The translations under genes were made by a program, and so were the position numbers. 64,000 bases of DNA from Selaginella moellendorffii (Eukaryota > Streptophyta > Lycopodiopsida > Selaginellales > Selaginellaceae). Within the stretch, counting starts at the first letter, position 1. Each line of letters starts with the position of its first letter. The notes under the pieces were generated by a model. It ran no database searches, was not told the DNA's origin, and saw only the letters and a list, made by a program, of their open reading frames with translations. The stretch spans positions 324,302-388,301 of the forward strand of contig NW_003314355.1 in NCBI RefSeq assembly GCF_000143415.4, in the 5' to 3' direction. Positions 44,478-57,113 of this stretch are shown one piece after another.

Positions 44478-46399
44478 TCAATCCCTGTGGTTATCTCCGT
44501 TGGGGTCATTGTCGTCGTCACTGTTGACGGCCATGCTCATGTTCTTCCTGCCGCTCTCGTTCCTTTGCCTATCGTCTTCCAAACGAAAGTCATGAGTCTC
44601 CGAGGGAGCGTCTCTCACAAAACTTTGAAAGACTTACCGCCGCTCTCCTCGTCCGAAGTTTCTCCAACTTCTTCCAGTGCCCTTCGCAATGACTCCTCGT
44701 GCTCCTGGAACACAGAATTCATATCTTTGTTGGTACGCTACGAATCGCAGCTGTGCAACTTACTTTCGCTAGTCGTTTGGCGTGTTCGATTTTAGCAGGG
44801 TCGGCGTCGTGTTCCAGCTCTTGAACCTGGACAAGGGAGAGTTTCTGTGTGATTTCACCGATCAAAAGTATAATGCACCACGCATGTCTTACTTGCTTTA
44901 TCAACGAATCTACGGATGGAAGTTTGTATTTACGCTCTCCTTTCGATTTATGCTGGAAGCTCACACTGGGCTTCTCTATTCGTTTCTTGGATCCCTGATG
45001 CTTGTCTGCAGACGAGTTTTTCTTTCCGGGTTGATGTTTGCCATTGGCCTGTATATCCTCTGGGGCCATCTACGGAAGGAAGACCCGAAGGTCATCAGTC
45101 CAATCGTCTGTACAACGAAGCCTACCTTGGAGAGGTCTACCCGCTCAGAACTTTCCTTCTCGGTACCCATATCGTACACCAAAGTATGGGTCCCCTGCAA
45201 GAAGCACAAGGAAAAACGCGTTGAATATCTGACGAGGTACTGTAACGTACATCTTCCTTGTGGAAATCTCGGACGAAGGCCTCGTAGAAATTGTTATCAT
45301 CTGGCCAGCGCATTTTTATAAACTGGCCCACCCATCGATCCTCTAGCGCATCCCTCTTCTTACCTTGCGAAGGACCTCTTCCTTGACTAGAGATCTTGTC
45401 CGAGCTCTGTAGAAAGGGAACCATTAGACAAGGTTTTAAAAACCGAGGAACATCAAAGGTGGTCTAGGCAGCTGAAGTAGCTAACCCCTTTGCTCTTGCC
45501 TCTTGTCGGAGCTGCTCCACCTTTCTTGGACATAGATTTAGGAACTGGAGCTGGCGCCGGAGGAGGTGGCTGCGGCGGGGGTGGAGCAGGAGGCATCGCT
45601 ACCTGATGAGAAACAGCGCCAGTCTTTTGCTTCTTCCGAGATTGCGGGACAAGTTGAGAAGAATGTAACTGTTGCGGAGCACTGGCCGTCGCATTAGCGC
45701 CCGAGGGCATGGCTTGATCGTTTCCAGACTGCTTCAAATCCCTGGAGGTGTACCAAAACGAAGGTGAGCAAGAGCAAACTTTGAGGACACGCAAATTTCA
45801 CCTTATCTGACGTAGAGAATCATCACCAGCCACTTTAGCAAGAAGGTCGCGATGTTGCGCGTCAGTAACTCTGAGTTCCTTCCGCAAGTCGGAGATAAGA
45901 CGCTCTTTGGCCTGCCAGTAGCCTGACACGAGTGAGCAACGCTTTCAACGAAGGTATAACCAAATCTAGTTTTTCTTCTTGTTTTACCCAGCTGATGTTC
46001 TCCGACTGTGCTCCGAAGGCACGAAGAACAGCGGTGTACGCATCTTGTTCTAGTGTTCGTATCAAGTGGTCGATGCCCTTCCCTCCATTCGCTGCTCCAG
46101 CTTTGCCATTTCCAGCCAGTGCTCTAGAGTTACTTGCTCTAGGCACAGCAAGCGATGGTGGCAAATCATCATCGGTTCCTAGGAAAATAAAAACAAATGA
46201 CTCCAAGTGGAAGTAAAAGAGAGAAAAAAAAAAAAAGGCTCCCAATCGATCCCTGCAAGCAGGCAATTCAGCCGCATTCCATTCCACTGCTGCTGCATTA
46301 CCGCTCAAGCATCGAACGCAAACGCTCCAGGCCAGGGGTTTGAGGGAATCCGGAACGGCAGGAGGACTTACCGCTGCTATCGGAGCGCCGCATCTCCAT
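44478..46399 (-). CDS. EML: EMSY-like protein (ENT domain plus Tudor/Agenet domain)
   Basis: About nine exons. Exon 1 (46399-46372) encodes MEMRRSDSSG. Next is the ENT domain: HLIRTLEQDAYTAVLRAFGAQ, ENISW, and AKERLISDLRKELRVTDAQHRDLL. A Pro/Gln-rich linker (AMPPAPPPPQPPPPAPAP) follows, then the Tudor/Agenet part: RWVGQFIKMRWPDDNNFYEA, THTLVYDMGTEKESSERVDL. The C-terminus is a charged, probably coiled-coil tail (VQELEHDADPAKIEHAKRL, EHEESLRRALEEVGETSDEE). Plant EMSY-like proteins read histone marks and act in defence and developmental gene control. The stop is at 44478-44480. The gene is head to head with HAKAI, with 237 bp between the start codons. Confidence 0.88.
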
Positions 46400-46636
46400 C
46401 TCCCTCGAAATCCCAGCTGCCGCCTTGGCCGCCGCTCGCCAGCTAGCTCGAACTAAGCCCTTGCCGCCATCGCCGTTCCAAGCCCTTCGAGCGTCATAGC
46501 GCTCGCGAATCGCGCGCCGTTCCGTACACTATGGCCAAGATAATTCAGCCCACCTATTTCTCAATCTCCGCCGTCCATCGAGCACAAGCTCTATCCACCG
46601 TCCGTTGTGGAGGAATTAGGGTTCTTGAGTGGAAGT
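46400..46636. promoter_or_regulatory. Divergent promoter EMSY-like / HAKAI
   Basis: 237 bp between two start codons on opposite strands. It includes AATTAGGGTTCTTGAG just upstream of HAKAI; no clear TATA box. Confidence 0.5.
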
Positions 46637-47503
46637 ATGCTGAAGATCAGGCTCAAGGCGCAGGAATCGCCGCCGGCGCAACGCAAGGAGGAGAGGAGTA
46701 AGCAGGAGGATGTGGCAGTACCGCGATCCATGGTGCCGCCGCATTTGTCCCGCGAGCAGCTTCCCGAAGCCCGAGGGGCGGGAATTGCCAGCAGCGTCGC
46801 CGAGATCAAAATCCTTGGCTACGCAGTGCAGCGCAGGAATGGGGATAAGGTCCACATCTGCACGCGTTGTAATTTTCCCATCGCGATCTACGGCCGGCTG
46901 GTAAGAGCGAAGAAGCAGTGAATTCTTTCTTTGTCCTTCTCGATTGTAATATTGTTCTTGACAGCATCCATGCGAGCACATTTTCTGCCTAACGTGTGCG
47001 AGGAAGGATTCCATCTGCTTCTTGTAAGTTCTTCCAGAATTTTTTCTTTCTCGATGATCAAGTAGAAATTTCATTGTTGCTTTCCTAGATGTGATGAGAA
47101 GGTTTCACGAGTAAGGAAGATCGAAGCACTGGATGGCGTCTTCATCTGCGGTGCCCCTCGGTGCCTCAAATCGTTCCTGGAAAAACAGGCTTTCGAGCAT
47201 CACGTCAAGGACCAACACAAGGATCTAGTACCGGGTACCAACATGAAGCACGAAGAAAAGATGATCACCGACGAGAAGAAACCACAATCTAGCGAGAGAC
47301 AATCTCGACAGCAGCAGTTTCGCAACGCTCAACACCAGAAACAAATGGATCAGCTCAAGCAAAAAGCTCCAAAGTTTGGCTATTCTCCCAGCCTCCCAGA
47401 TTACAGCACAATACAACAAGACGGACAAAACTTCTACGCCGCCTATCCTCAACTAGACGACCAGTTGCAAGCCAGATGGAACCAACCTCCTGGCTTTGGT
47501 TAG
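46637..47503 (+). CDS. HAKAI: E3 ubiquitin ligase HAKAI (m6A methyltransferase-associated)
   Basis: Three exons (46637-46900, 46965-47023, 47089-47503) give 245 aa. The RING finger spans the first two introns: CTRCNFPIAIYGRL / HPCEHIFCLTCARKDSICFL / CDEKV. It is followed by the HAKAI C2H2 finger (CGAPRCLKSFLEKQAFEHHVKDQH) that completes the atypical dimeric RING. The C-terminus is Gln- and Tyr-rich (PSLPDYSTIQQDGQNFYAAY). In plants and animals HAKAI is a stable part of the m6A writer complex with VIRILIZER. I take the ATG at 46637; upstream GTG-type starts are unlikely. The stop lies only 24 bp from the stop of the convergent CCT5 gene. Confidence 0.93.
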
Positions 47504-47527
47504 ATTCGGGCTCCAGGCTTCTCTCCG

Positions 47528-49579
47528 CTCAGCTATACTGCGACGGCGTGATCACATCATCAATCTTGAGGATCATCTTCACCACCTGAGTTGCGAGGAG
47601 AATCTGTTGCTTCTTCCCAATCAACGTCTCGAAAACGTTCTGCTCCTTCATGTCGTTCGTCTTAACATCGTTGCAGTCGATTCCGAGGTGGGGATTTTTC
47701 TCCTGTCAACAAAAAACAATCTTGTTGACTATAGCTCAAATGCGAAACAACAAGAGCTACCTTGATCTGCTGGGCTTTCACGGCTGTCAATGTATCGATT
47801 GGTTGCAAGCCACTGTTCTCAGCCAGCGCCATGGGAACTCCATCAAGAGCGTCGGCGAAAGCTCGAACGGCATACTGTTTAAGAGGAAAAGAAAATCAGC
47901 TCATTCTAACTTATCAGAGGGCCAAAAGATTACCTGTTCGACGCCTGGAATCCGATCTGCAGCAGCTTCCACCGCGATGGAGCATGCAATCTCGGCAGAC
48001 CCTCCTCCGTAAACGATAGAATTATCACGGATGAGGTTCCGCGCAACGCATAATGCATCATGGATACTACGTTTTGTCTCCTCGACCATCATCTTGCTAG
48101 CTGTAAACAACCAGCGTCATTCTCGTGATCCGACAAGTACGAAAACACATACCTCCCCGAATAAATATTGTCACTGCCCGAGAGTTGGCACACTGCTCAA
48201 TGTAAAGCATCCTATCTTTTGTCGTCCCAAAAGACTTCTCCCGCACTATCCCAGCCTGAAATGCCTATCAGTAAGAATACGAAAACGAAGTGCCTGCGAC
48301 ATACCCGTCCAAGCTTCTCGGGCGTCAGCTCCTGAAATCTGGGCACAATCCTGCCACCTGCAAGTATAATATGAGAAAACACGAGTAGAAGAGAGGATGT
48401 AGCTCACCTGTGGCAATAGCAATGAGCTCCAGTTCAACACCTCCGACCCATCGAACAGCCGGCAGACCACGATGCATCAACAGATGGTTTGCTTCATCGT
48501 CAAATCCCCACTGGCAGATAACAAGCGTAGCACCAACATCCTACAGGCAAAGAACCGAATTGAGACAAAAAGAGAAAAAGCAAGGCGAAAACGCATACCT
48601 TGCACTTCTGCACCATCTCATCAAAGTACTTCTTCTCGGCTTCTCGAAGTGCCTCGAATTTCTCGGTGGAATCAATGTCGATCTTATGCTTGGTCTTTGG
48701 CTTCGGCGGCTCGAAGGGACACGTCAAGATTGCAATCTTCGCATCTTCTATCCTCTTGGGCATTTGTGGATGGCTCATGTCTTTGTCAACAACAATGCCG
48801 TAGACAAGCTCCGTGTCCTCCAATTTACCGCCAACCTTTCCCTCGACCTTGATCAGATCCAGGTTCACATCCTTCCTCTCCAGATCTGCAACCGCGAGAA
48901 CAGCTTTGACGGCAATCTCCGCGAGCAATGCCTTGCAGCGATTGACACTAGAAAGAAAAGAATAGAAATGTTGGAATGGAATGCTAGAGAAAAAGAAGAA
49001 CCAGCTTACATCTTTGAAGAAAGCGTTGTCATGCAAGTCTGAACTAGCGGCTGGATGTTGGTGGAGCTGAACTCAAAGCTGTGAGAGATCTTCGACAGAT
49101 GGTCCACAGCAATCCTAGCAGCCTGCTCGTAGCCCTCGGCAACACGAATAGGATGAATCCCTCGTTCAAGAAGGATCTCGGCCTGTTCGAGCAGCGCCCC
49201 GGCTGTGACTACCACACCAGTGGTTCCATCGCCAATCTCATAATCCTGGCTCCTGGAGAGCTCCACCATGAGCTTTCCGATCTGATTCTCCACTTCCATC
49301 TGCTCTAAGATGGTAGCGCCATCGTTCGCTAGAAACGAAACCATCAGACAATGCAATGCCGCAAAGAGAAGTATACTTACAGATTGTGACATCGCCATCG
49401 CCGCTCTGGAGCATTTTGTCCATGCCTTTCGGGCCCAGAGACGTCCGGAGGATGCGAGCGACGGATTTGGCCGCCATAATATTCGCCTTCTGAGCTTCCA
49501 AACCTTTCGCTCGAGTCTTCTGCTCCTGCTCGCGGAGAATGATGAACGGCCGCCCATACTCGTCGAATGCGAGCGCCAT
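47528..49579 (-). CDS. CCT5: T-complex protein 1 subunit epsilon (CCT5)
   Basis: About nine exons encode a full group II chaperonin subunit. The N-terminus is [20 protein letters not shown], as in epsilon subunits. ATP-site motifs are visible: [20 protein letters not shown] (across an intron), GDGTTGVVV. The epsilon-specific apical region includes [15 protein letters not shown]; then [51 protein letters not shown], and the C-terminal [16 protein letters not shown] is the eight-membered cytosolic ring folding actin, tubulin and other proteins. Starts at 49579, with a leader containing two ACCCTA elements (49601-49625). Confidence 0.95.
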
Positions 49580-49885
49580 CGCCGCGCAAGCAAAAAGCCA
49601 AGAACCCTACCCAAGAACCCTAAAAAGCAAGTCCTATGGAGACAAATCCACACCGTTGGACTTCTTCCCACCGTTGGATCGGGAAATCATAACTGCGACA
49701 GAACCGCAAGGGGTATAGAACTGTTAAGTTAGGTTAAATTCAAAGAGAATGCGGTAGAGCGAAAGGAAAAACAAGAGACGACGATCGATCGCGCTGTGGC
49801 TGGAATGAGAATCACGACGCAATCCAAGGTATGGCCTCGTCGATTCAGGATCGATATGGATGAGAATGCCGCTGCGCAATGACAG
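49580..49885. promoter_or_regulatory. Divergent promoter CCT5 / SFI1-like gene
   Basis: 306 bp between start codons. Telo-box-like AGAACCCTAC and AGAACCCTAAAA lie at 49601-49625 on the CCT5 side. Confidence 0.5.
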
Positions 49886-52800
49886 ATGCAAGCTCCTCAG
49901 TCCGCTGAGGATCATAATACCGTCGATAGCGGGAGCAAAGGCGGAGGAGCTAGCTTGTCATCGCCATTGATCAAGCAAGGGGACACCGAGAGCGTCGGGG
50001 GCACAAATCACAGCTCCGCGGCGCCGACGAGGCCCAAACTCGTGAAACCGCGGCTCAGAGCTGAGGGATTGATGGTTCCTCCTGCCTCCGATGCCGCTAC
50101 TCTTCGTCGCCAAGTCGCTGCTCTCCAGGCTGATGTGGAAGCACACATTGGAGCCGAGCAAAGGCTCCAAAGTTTCAACCAGCAGCTAACCGAAAGGTAT
50201 GAGCGAGCATGAAGAAAAACTATCGGCCTTTCCATTTTCGATTGCTTTTCTTTTGGCAAAGCTAGGCTCGAGATTTACATGAAACAGAACCATGAGAACC
50301 TGGAGAGGGCTGCGAGTGAGATGAACACACTCCATCAAGACATGGAGCAGACCCTCGAGTTGCAGAAAAAATTGTCCAAGAGGTGAGGCTGCCTGGTTGC
50401 TACAGTGCTTTTATGTTTGATGTGTTTACTGCAGAGCAAGCGTCCTGGAAGGGGAGAAAAAAGAACTTGAGCAGACATTGCAAGATTATTTGCAGATGTT
50501 TGAAACGGAGCGAATGGCTTTGCAAAAGAAAGTGACTGCGTTGAGTTCAGATGTTAGCGAACGATCTGAGGCGGATACTGAAGCAAAAGCTCTCCAGGTC
50601 TTTTCTCTTTCCTTTTTTTCTTTTTTATGTTTCCTCTAATGCTTATGGCTGGCAGATGGAGTTGGAAAAAACGCAAGAAATGAATGAAAGCCTTCGCAAC
50701 ATTCTCAAGAAAAACGCTTCTGACGCAATTGAGCTCAAGAAAAAAATTGAGGAATATAGCAGCAGGCTTCAGAGCCTTCTTGCCGAGGTTGGAGCCGCTT
50801 AGTTTAAACTAAGCGAACTAAATTTCTTTGGTACGAGAAAAGTATGATATCCTAAAAGCGTGAATCCGGCGTCTTCGAATTTTTGCAGGAGAAGCGAGAT
50901 GAAGAAGCTGAGAAAAGATACAGGAAGGCAATGTTGAAGCGGTTTTTTGCAAAGCTTAAGAAAGGCCTTTATGTGGAAGCCTGCACACAGTCTGAAAGGA
51001 AGTCTGCTGACAGATTGTTCAAGCTACCGTGCTGCAGAAAGGGATTTGAAGCATTGCGAGTCGCCACAAGAAGATCAAGAAAATTGCGGATGGCAAAAAC
51101 CAGTCAGACCGCGGTAAGTAAGTTTGCTTACAATTAGAAGTCTACTCACGGTACGGCATTGCAGGCTTTTCTACGAGACTTCTGGAGCGAATGGCGACTT
51201 GTGACACTTCGACAAAGGAAGCATGCGAAACTAGTCAGTCGACACCGACGGTCCGAACTGCTGAAGTCGTTTTATGGCTGGAAGAATCTGGTTTACGCGT
51301 ACCAGAACCAGTGCGGGCAGTATGCCGATGTTGCAGCTAAGCATTGGCGCGGTGGTCTTGTCAGGCGCGCATGGGATCACTGGCTGCAGTGGCTACTCGA
51401 TTACTCAAGACCAAAGAAGAACAGGCTGCAAGAGGCTCTGTGGCATCTGCGAGATTTTACGATGACGATGGCTCTGGCTGCGTGGAAAGGTGTAGTTTTG
51501 AATAAATTGAGGAAACGTGTGAGGACGCAACAGGTGCTTTTCTTGAGAAGGCAATGGTGCCTAAGAGTCGTTTTCCACAAGTAAGTGCTGGGTAACTTGC
51601 TATGTTAAAGTTACGTTGTTGCATTCGCAGGTGGCTGCACATTGTAGAGGTGAAACAAGCTCGGAGATTTCTTCATCACAAAGCAAATAATTTCAGAAGG
51701 GGTCGCTGGTGCGATTTGGTCATGAGATGCTGGGATAAATATGTCAAAGGTAAGAGACGGATATCTGCGTCCAACTCAATTGCCCACGATTACTACAAAA
51801 AGAGTCTCAAGCGCCAGGTTCGTGTGTCTGTGTTTCTTATCTTTGTACCAAATTAATCTGCTTTGTCTTCACCCGTAGGAGCTGAAGATATGGAAACACA
51901 ATATCGAGTTTTTGAAGGCCGAAGCGAAAGCTACGATGGGATTCAATCATGCTCTGATCAAGACAGCGATGGGGTTTTGGATGGATTACCACGTACTTCA
52001 ATCCTTAAAGTTGTGTGATAACTGGCCAGCATGAACGATGTGCTGACTGCTTAGCTGACAGGAAGAAGAGGCAAAAGAAGGCCATCGTACATCGGCATAG
52101 AATTGAGTCTAAGGTGACGTTCTCGTTCTCTATCTCTCTCTTTTCTCAAAGAAAAGAAATATCGTGTGCTAAGGTGCTAAGGAGGATACTACTGATCTGG
52201 TGGGAAGAAATGGTTTGGACGAGGCATGCAAGTGAGATGCAGCATTCTTTAGCTTCCTGGTGGCAAGGTGCTCGTCTGCGAGCCGCTTTTCATTCTTGGA
52301 TGCGTTCGACATTTGGAAATGCATTGACAGCAAGTTTTAAGTGTCAGACTGATCTCCTTGAAGCAGTGGTACACTTTTCTTTTTTATTTTTTAGATTGCT
52401 TCATGAACTTATTGCTCTTGTTTTTTAGGAGAAGTTCGAGGCTCAAAAGCATCGGACTACCACTGTGGACATTGAGAACCTTCACTTGATTGATCGCTTG
52501 CACATGATGTCTTCGGAGATTGCTTTTCTAATGACAAGAATTGGTGACAAGTGTAAACGACAAGACGACCTTCAACATGCGCTTGAGGACGCAGCAATCA
52601 TAGAAAGCTCGATGAGGGGGGATTTAGAACAAAAAATAATTCGCATTCTGGAGCTTGAAAAGGATGCCAATGTCCTGCAGGTACTGAATTTTATCATTTT
52701 GACAAGCTTGAAGTTCATAGTTTTCCCAGAAAAATCTGCAAAGGAAAAATTCAGAAGACGTAGCGGGAGAGGTGTACCATGCTCTGCATGTTCAAAGCTT

Positions 52801-53477
52801 GGAGCAAGCATTGAGGAACGTTCAAGTTGAGCTATCACAGAAGTCTGTGCAAGTAGATTCCTACGAAAAGGTGGGCTTTTTAATGTGCACGTTGAAGCGT
52901 GTAGTTTCACCGATAGATTTATTTCAGGCTTTGAAGGAAACCGCAGATAAACTAGACGGAACATCTGATGAGTCGCACCAGAAGCTAAGCAGCGCTTTTC
53001 AGATTGCTGCTTCGTTAAGAAAGCTTCTTGAAGATCGTGAGAACCAATTTGCGGCTCTTGAAGGCAGCTCCCGGGTACGAGCTCGGTTTATTATCAAACA
53101 TAAAACTTCCGAATTTTATTTATGCTGCACAGAGGAGAGACCTGGAGCTTCAAGAAATCCAAAAGAAGCTTTCATTAAGTAAGACCACGTTCATGGACAC
53201 TTTGGAGGCTCGTGATACACGGATCAACGAGCTAGAAAAGCTACTACTCCAGAAACAATCGCAGGTATGTATCCAGAGAACGTGGTTTTTAGAGTTGATT
53301 CGAAATGGTGATGTCAACTAGATTGAGGAAGTCCAGCAAGATACACAAGACGTACAGCTGGCTATTAACATTCAAGACAATTGCTACAAGAAGCTCGAGT
53401 ACGACATGAAGATTGGCTTCAGCCAGCAGTGGCAAGCGACGAAGACTCAGCAGACTTGCGAGAGGTGGTTTGCTTAG
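49886..53477 (+). CDS. SFI1-like Trp-rich repeat, coiled-coil protein
   Basis: About thirteen to fifteen exons. Confident ones are 49886-50196, 50266-50382, 50435-50597, 50656-50787, 50889-51113, 51165-51580, 51631-51817 and 51879-51992. The N-terminal half is coiled coil (LRRQVAALQADVEAHIGAEQ, MELEKTQEMNESLRNILKK). The middle has repeated units with spaced Trp and basic residues (LRDFWSEWRLVTLRQRKHAK, FYGWKNLV, RRAWDHWLQWLLD, LAAWKGVVLNKLRKR), as in Sfi1 centrin-binding or IQ-like repeats; the C-terminal part is coiled coil again (LELQEIQKKLSLSKTTF, RINELEKLLLQKQSQ). The end is TQQTCERWFA. Role unknown; Sfi1-type proteins bind centrin at microtubule-organising centres, plausible in a plant with flagellate sperm. 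One junction near 52680-52760 could not be put in phase, so the 3' structure is uncertain. Confidence 0.65.
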
Positions 53478-53563
53478 CGGTACTTCATTTGTTTTTAGCC
53501 GAGTCACACTTGAGATTTTATAAAGCAGTTTCCAGGGCGGCGTCTTATCGCATCGCTGGAGAA

Positions 53564-54629
53564 ATGTTGCGTTCTCCACACATTTTTAGCAGCCGTAGCT
53601 GTGGCTGCTGGCGCTGGAAATTGCAGCAATATGGCGAGGAGACACTAAGCCGACGCAGCAAAATACATTTCCAGTGCAGCAGCATCAAGGACGAGCGAGG
53701 CATCAGGTAAGCAGCGACTTCCAAAATGCTTGTAGTTTACTCACCGTGGAAAACAATTCCAGTCGAGAAGCAAGGATCAGAGAGGAGGTCATTTCTCCAT
53801 TCCGTTCGCTGAGGCTGTTCTTATACCCAGCTCTGATGGCGAGTGCAACCATAGCGGCACTGACTGCTTTGCCACGGCTCATTGCTGCGCTCGCGAACTC
53901 TCCTAATGCAACAGTCGAGAACAACGCATCGCTCGGTCAAGTGCTGGAAGGTCTTGGAATAGACGTGACCGCCATCGTGATATTTGCGCTGCTCTACCGG
54001 TCCGACACCAAGGCTCGAGACTTGCAACTCGCCAAGCTGAGCCGGGAGGAATCACTGGCTTCGCTGAGAGTTGAGCTGGGAAACAAGCGAGTCGCGACGC
54101 TGGAACAAATGAGAGGAAGTGCTAGGTTCGTCATAATTGCCGGCCCGAAGTCCCATGTTGATCAAGCACTGGAGCTCAGTCTACCATTCCAGGAGCAGCT
54201 GCTAGAACGTGGTGTGACGCTGGTTCCGTTTGTAACACCACCGGCAGCGTCTACAGAAGAATCCCAGAGTTCTTCCTTCCAGGCCCAAAAGTCACAGGCA
54301 AAAGATGACGATTCAGCAGCGGCAGCAGCGGCAGCTCGGAGATGGATCGTGCTTCCAATCTACACCTCTGAATGGACAAAGTAAGTTTCGATTCTTTTTT
54401 TTTTTTTTTCCTTTAGTTGATGATGTACTTTGTCCCCAGATGGTTGAGCGAGCAAAAGAAGATTGCGAACATTCCAGAGGACAAACCAGTCTACTTGTCA
54501 CTGAGAATGGACGGACGAGTTAGAGGCAGCGGTGTGGGATTTCCTCCGTGGAGTGCTCTCGTTGCGCAGCTCCCGCCAGTCAGTGGTATGTGGCGTGGTG
54601 CTCTAGACGGCATGGATGGCAGAGTATGA
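53564..54629 (+). CDS. LPA1-like chloroplast membrane protein (low PSII accumulation family)
   Basis: Three exons (53564-53706, 53763-54380, 54440-54629) give 316 aa. The Cys-, Ser- and Arg-rich first 45 residues look like a plastid transit peptide. The conserved part starts SREARIREEVISPFRSLRLF and contains two membrane segments (FLYPALMASATIAALTALPRLIAAL; GIDVTAIVIFALLY). It continues with ARFVIIAGP, LLERGVTLVPFV, YTSEWTKWLSEQKKIA and the family hallmark YLSLRMDGRVRGSGVGFPPW with LDGMDGRV at the very end. LPA1 itself carries N-terminal TPRs and helps assemble PSII reaction centre protein D1; this gene lacks TPRs, matching the shorter plant paralogue. It begins 86 bp after the stop of the SFI1-like gene. 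Confidence 0.85.
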
Positions 54630-55720
54630 ATCTACTGGAGAAAGTTTTTCTTTCCATAGTAGTACTAAGCATTCGGCTTCACAGGCCTAGCAACGACTTG
54701 TAACCTTCTCGCTGTCCATGGCCGTGGAGAAAACCCGTCGCAGCCAGCAATTTAGCTTGCCACCTCGAAGCCGCGGAGCAATGAGCTCGCTAGCACCTCT
54801 CGCAGCGTCGACGAATAATCTCGCAGGGCAGGCGCCGGCTCTCATCTTGTACAAGAACGCCAGTTGCCTGTCGCTAGAGCTGCTCTCAAACGAGCATGGT
54901 AGAGAATTCCTGTGTCAGCGGGTGGTAATGCGTGCATCCCACTGCTTCCACCAGATGCCGGAAAACCTGCCGCGAAGAACAAGCTCTTATAAGCTTTCAC
55001 TCAGCCGAGAAGATAAAAGCTGAATTCAACTCACCGCGTAGGCGACAGCGTAACCATCAAAGTGGAGGTTCCCCGGCCAAGCTCGTCCTAACGCTTTTGA
55101 TTGTATTCATCTTTCAAGACGCATGGGATCACCAGCGAGTTGCTAGTTGCATGGCCACCATATACACTCGTATTGGAGCTCGTGATAGAGTCATGTCTGG
55201 CGAGAGTAAGCTACATATTACTTTCTTTTATTCAGGACCGATATACTTATGCCAATTCGGCACATTCATGGTCGAATGCGCAGAAGCTGGGTCCATCCTC
55301 TTCGACGAGGGATGCACCATTCACTTGGAACATAGCAGCCAAGCTGTGCAAAGAAAAGAAAGAAGCTGTAAAGCAAAAAAGTAAGGAAACTTCTTACTTG
55401 TGCCATGAGAGTAGCCACACACGTTGCTCTGAGCAATGTAAACTTCCCTCCCAGTTTGAGGCTTACCAAGGCAAAGTGCTCAATGCATCAACGATGGCTG
55501 TCCAGTGGCGCTGATGCTTGTTAAACTCGAGTATCATCCAGCTCAAAGTCTTTCTTTGCGTTTCCTCGTCCCCGTCCTGCGGCCAAACACGACGTGAGAG
55601 AAATGCTCTGCAGACATTTAATGCTGCTCTTCGACTTTAATAGCTAACAAGCTCAACGTAGAAGACATGCCTTCGGCATGGTAAGCACGCAGAAATCCCG
55701 AAACAGCAGCACAATGTCTT
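54630..55720 (+). other. Spacer with unassigned open frames
   Basis: Open frames of 80-150 aa at 54718-55514 show no family resemblance, and no consistent intron structure joins them. Possibly a decayed gene. Confidence 0.35.
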
Positions 55721-55724
55721 CAAC

Positions 55725-56975
55725 TACAGCTCAGTTGAACAGGGTCAGCAAAAAGAAAAACATATTTGAAACTTGAAATGCAAGAGGTAGTAACACTTCA
55801 GCGAAAGAACTCTCAGGAAATCCCCGTAAGCGGGCACTGAGTCGCTGTAGATCTGGCACCTTTCGGAGTAATGCTCGCAACTCAGCAGCACATTCGGGAT
55901 TGCACAGAAGCTCCTCGACTGAATCTGGCCGATGATTTATAGCTTTGATGTCTTGAAGTGGAAGCAGTCGCGCAGCTCTCAAGGTATCCTATGAGGCTTC
56001 CTGCACAATCACGCATAATATTTTCTCACGCCTCTCACACCCTTAACCTACCAGCCCAAGCAACTTTAGGCTGGCTATTGTCTGACCGTCAAGCCTCATA
56101 AAGCCCCGGTATAGTTCATGCGCACAGAGAACGCCATTATATATCTCCGCGTCCCTAGCTACAGAGTGGCCGTAAGTTTTCATAAGTGTTTGGACTTCTG
56201 ATAATCTGAGCCGCAGATGGTAGAGAAAGCTTGTTCAGGTAGCTCACGGACGCATGTAAATTGCAGATAGCACCTCAAGAGGTGCTTTACGAAATAGGAG
56301 GTCTCTTGCCGAGTGTTTCAACGCTATAATCGTCCTGGTCTTAATGATGTTGTGCAGCGTCTTTACTACTGGTTTCTTACACCTTTGCATCCAAGTTCTG
56401 ACTTCCCTGAACCAGCCACTGTTTTAGAGCTAAAGACGCTGCTATGACCGCATTGGGAGCTCTCGTATCTCTTTTGCACGGGATCAAGGTTCTTATTGCT
56501 TGCCAGTAGTTAAATGCAGAACACGACTTTGTAGTAGCGCTACAAGTTTCTGAACAGCGTCTTCAATTCCACTCTCACGCACTCCAACCTGAAGCCTAAA
56601 ATTTGGGACGCAATACGCATTTACCTGTCTCCAACTAGTCGAGCTCTTTGTGCCCGATCTCTCATAGAACTTCCCCTGCAAAAAATCAATTAAAATTCGA
56701 GTTGACAAAAGAAACTCACGATCATATCTCACCACTTCGAAGGAGAGAACAATATCCATGTACTGGCATTTGGTTGTCCAATACCGCCTCTGCGATATCC
56801 ACTCACTTGGCTTGAGCTTCTGCCCAAGCGCCTTTCTTCGAGCCTCCGTCGTCACCAAGAGCTTCCAGCAATTTTTTGCGTTTGCTCTCATCAAAGTTTT
56901 TAACTTCCAATTTTTTTTAATAAAAAGTAGGCACTCTCCTCCTGTGAGGAAAGAAAGAAAAACTATCACGCGTGA
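55725..56975 (-). pseudogene. MutS homologue (MSH6/MSH7-type) relic
   Basis: Minus-strand pieces match eukaryotic MutS in order: YWTTKCQYMDIVLSFEV (about 56740-56780; MSH6 mismatch-binding domain reads YWDIKCQYMDIVLFFKVGKFYE), GKFYER (about 56660), VGVRESGIEDAVQKLVALL (about 56530-56590), and further on PLQDIKAINHRPDSVEEL with AELRALLRKVPDLQRLSARLRG (55830-55950, domain III). Long parts between are missing and frames change, so it is a pseudogene. MSH6/7 pair with MSH2 in mismatch repair. Confidence 0.7.
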
Positions 56976-57113
56976 TAAAACAGAAATAAAACCTGCTTTT
57001 AATGAGCTTCTGCCTTTGATCCACTTGTCAGAATCTAGATGTGAGACCAGAAAACTAGAGACAAACTATCTGAAAAATCTCTTCATCGCCCTCTATAAAT
57101 TCATTCACTTCAA

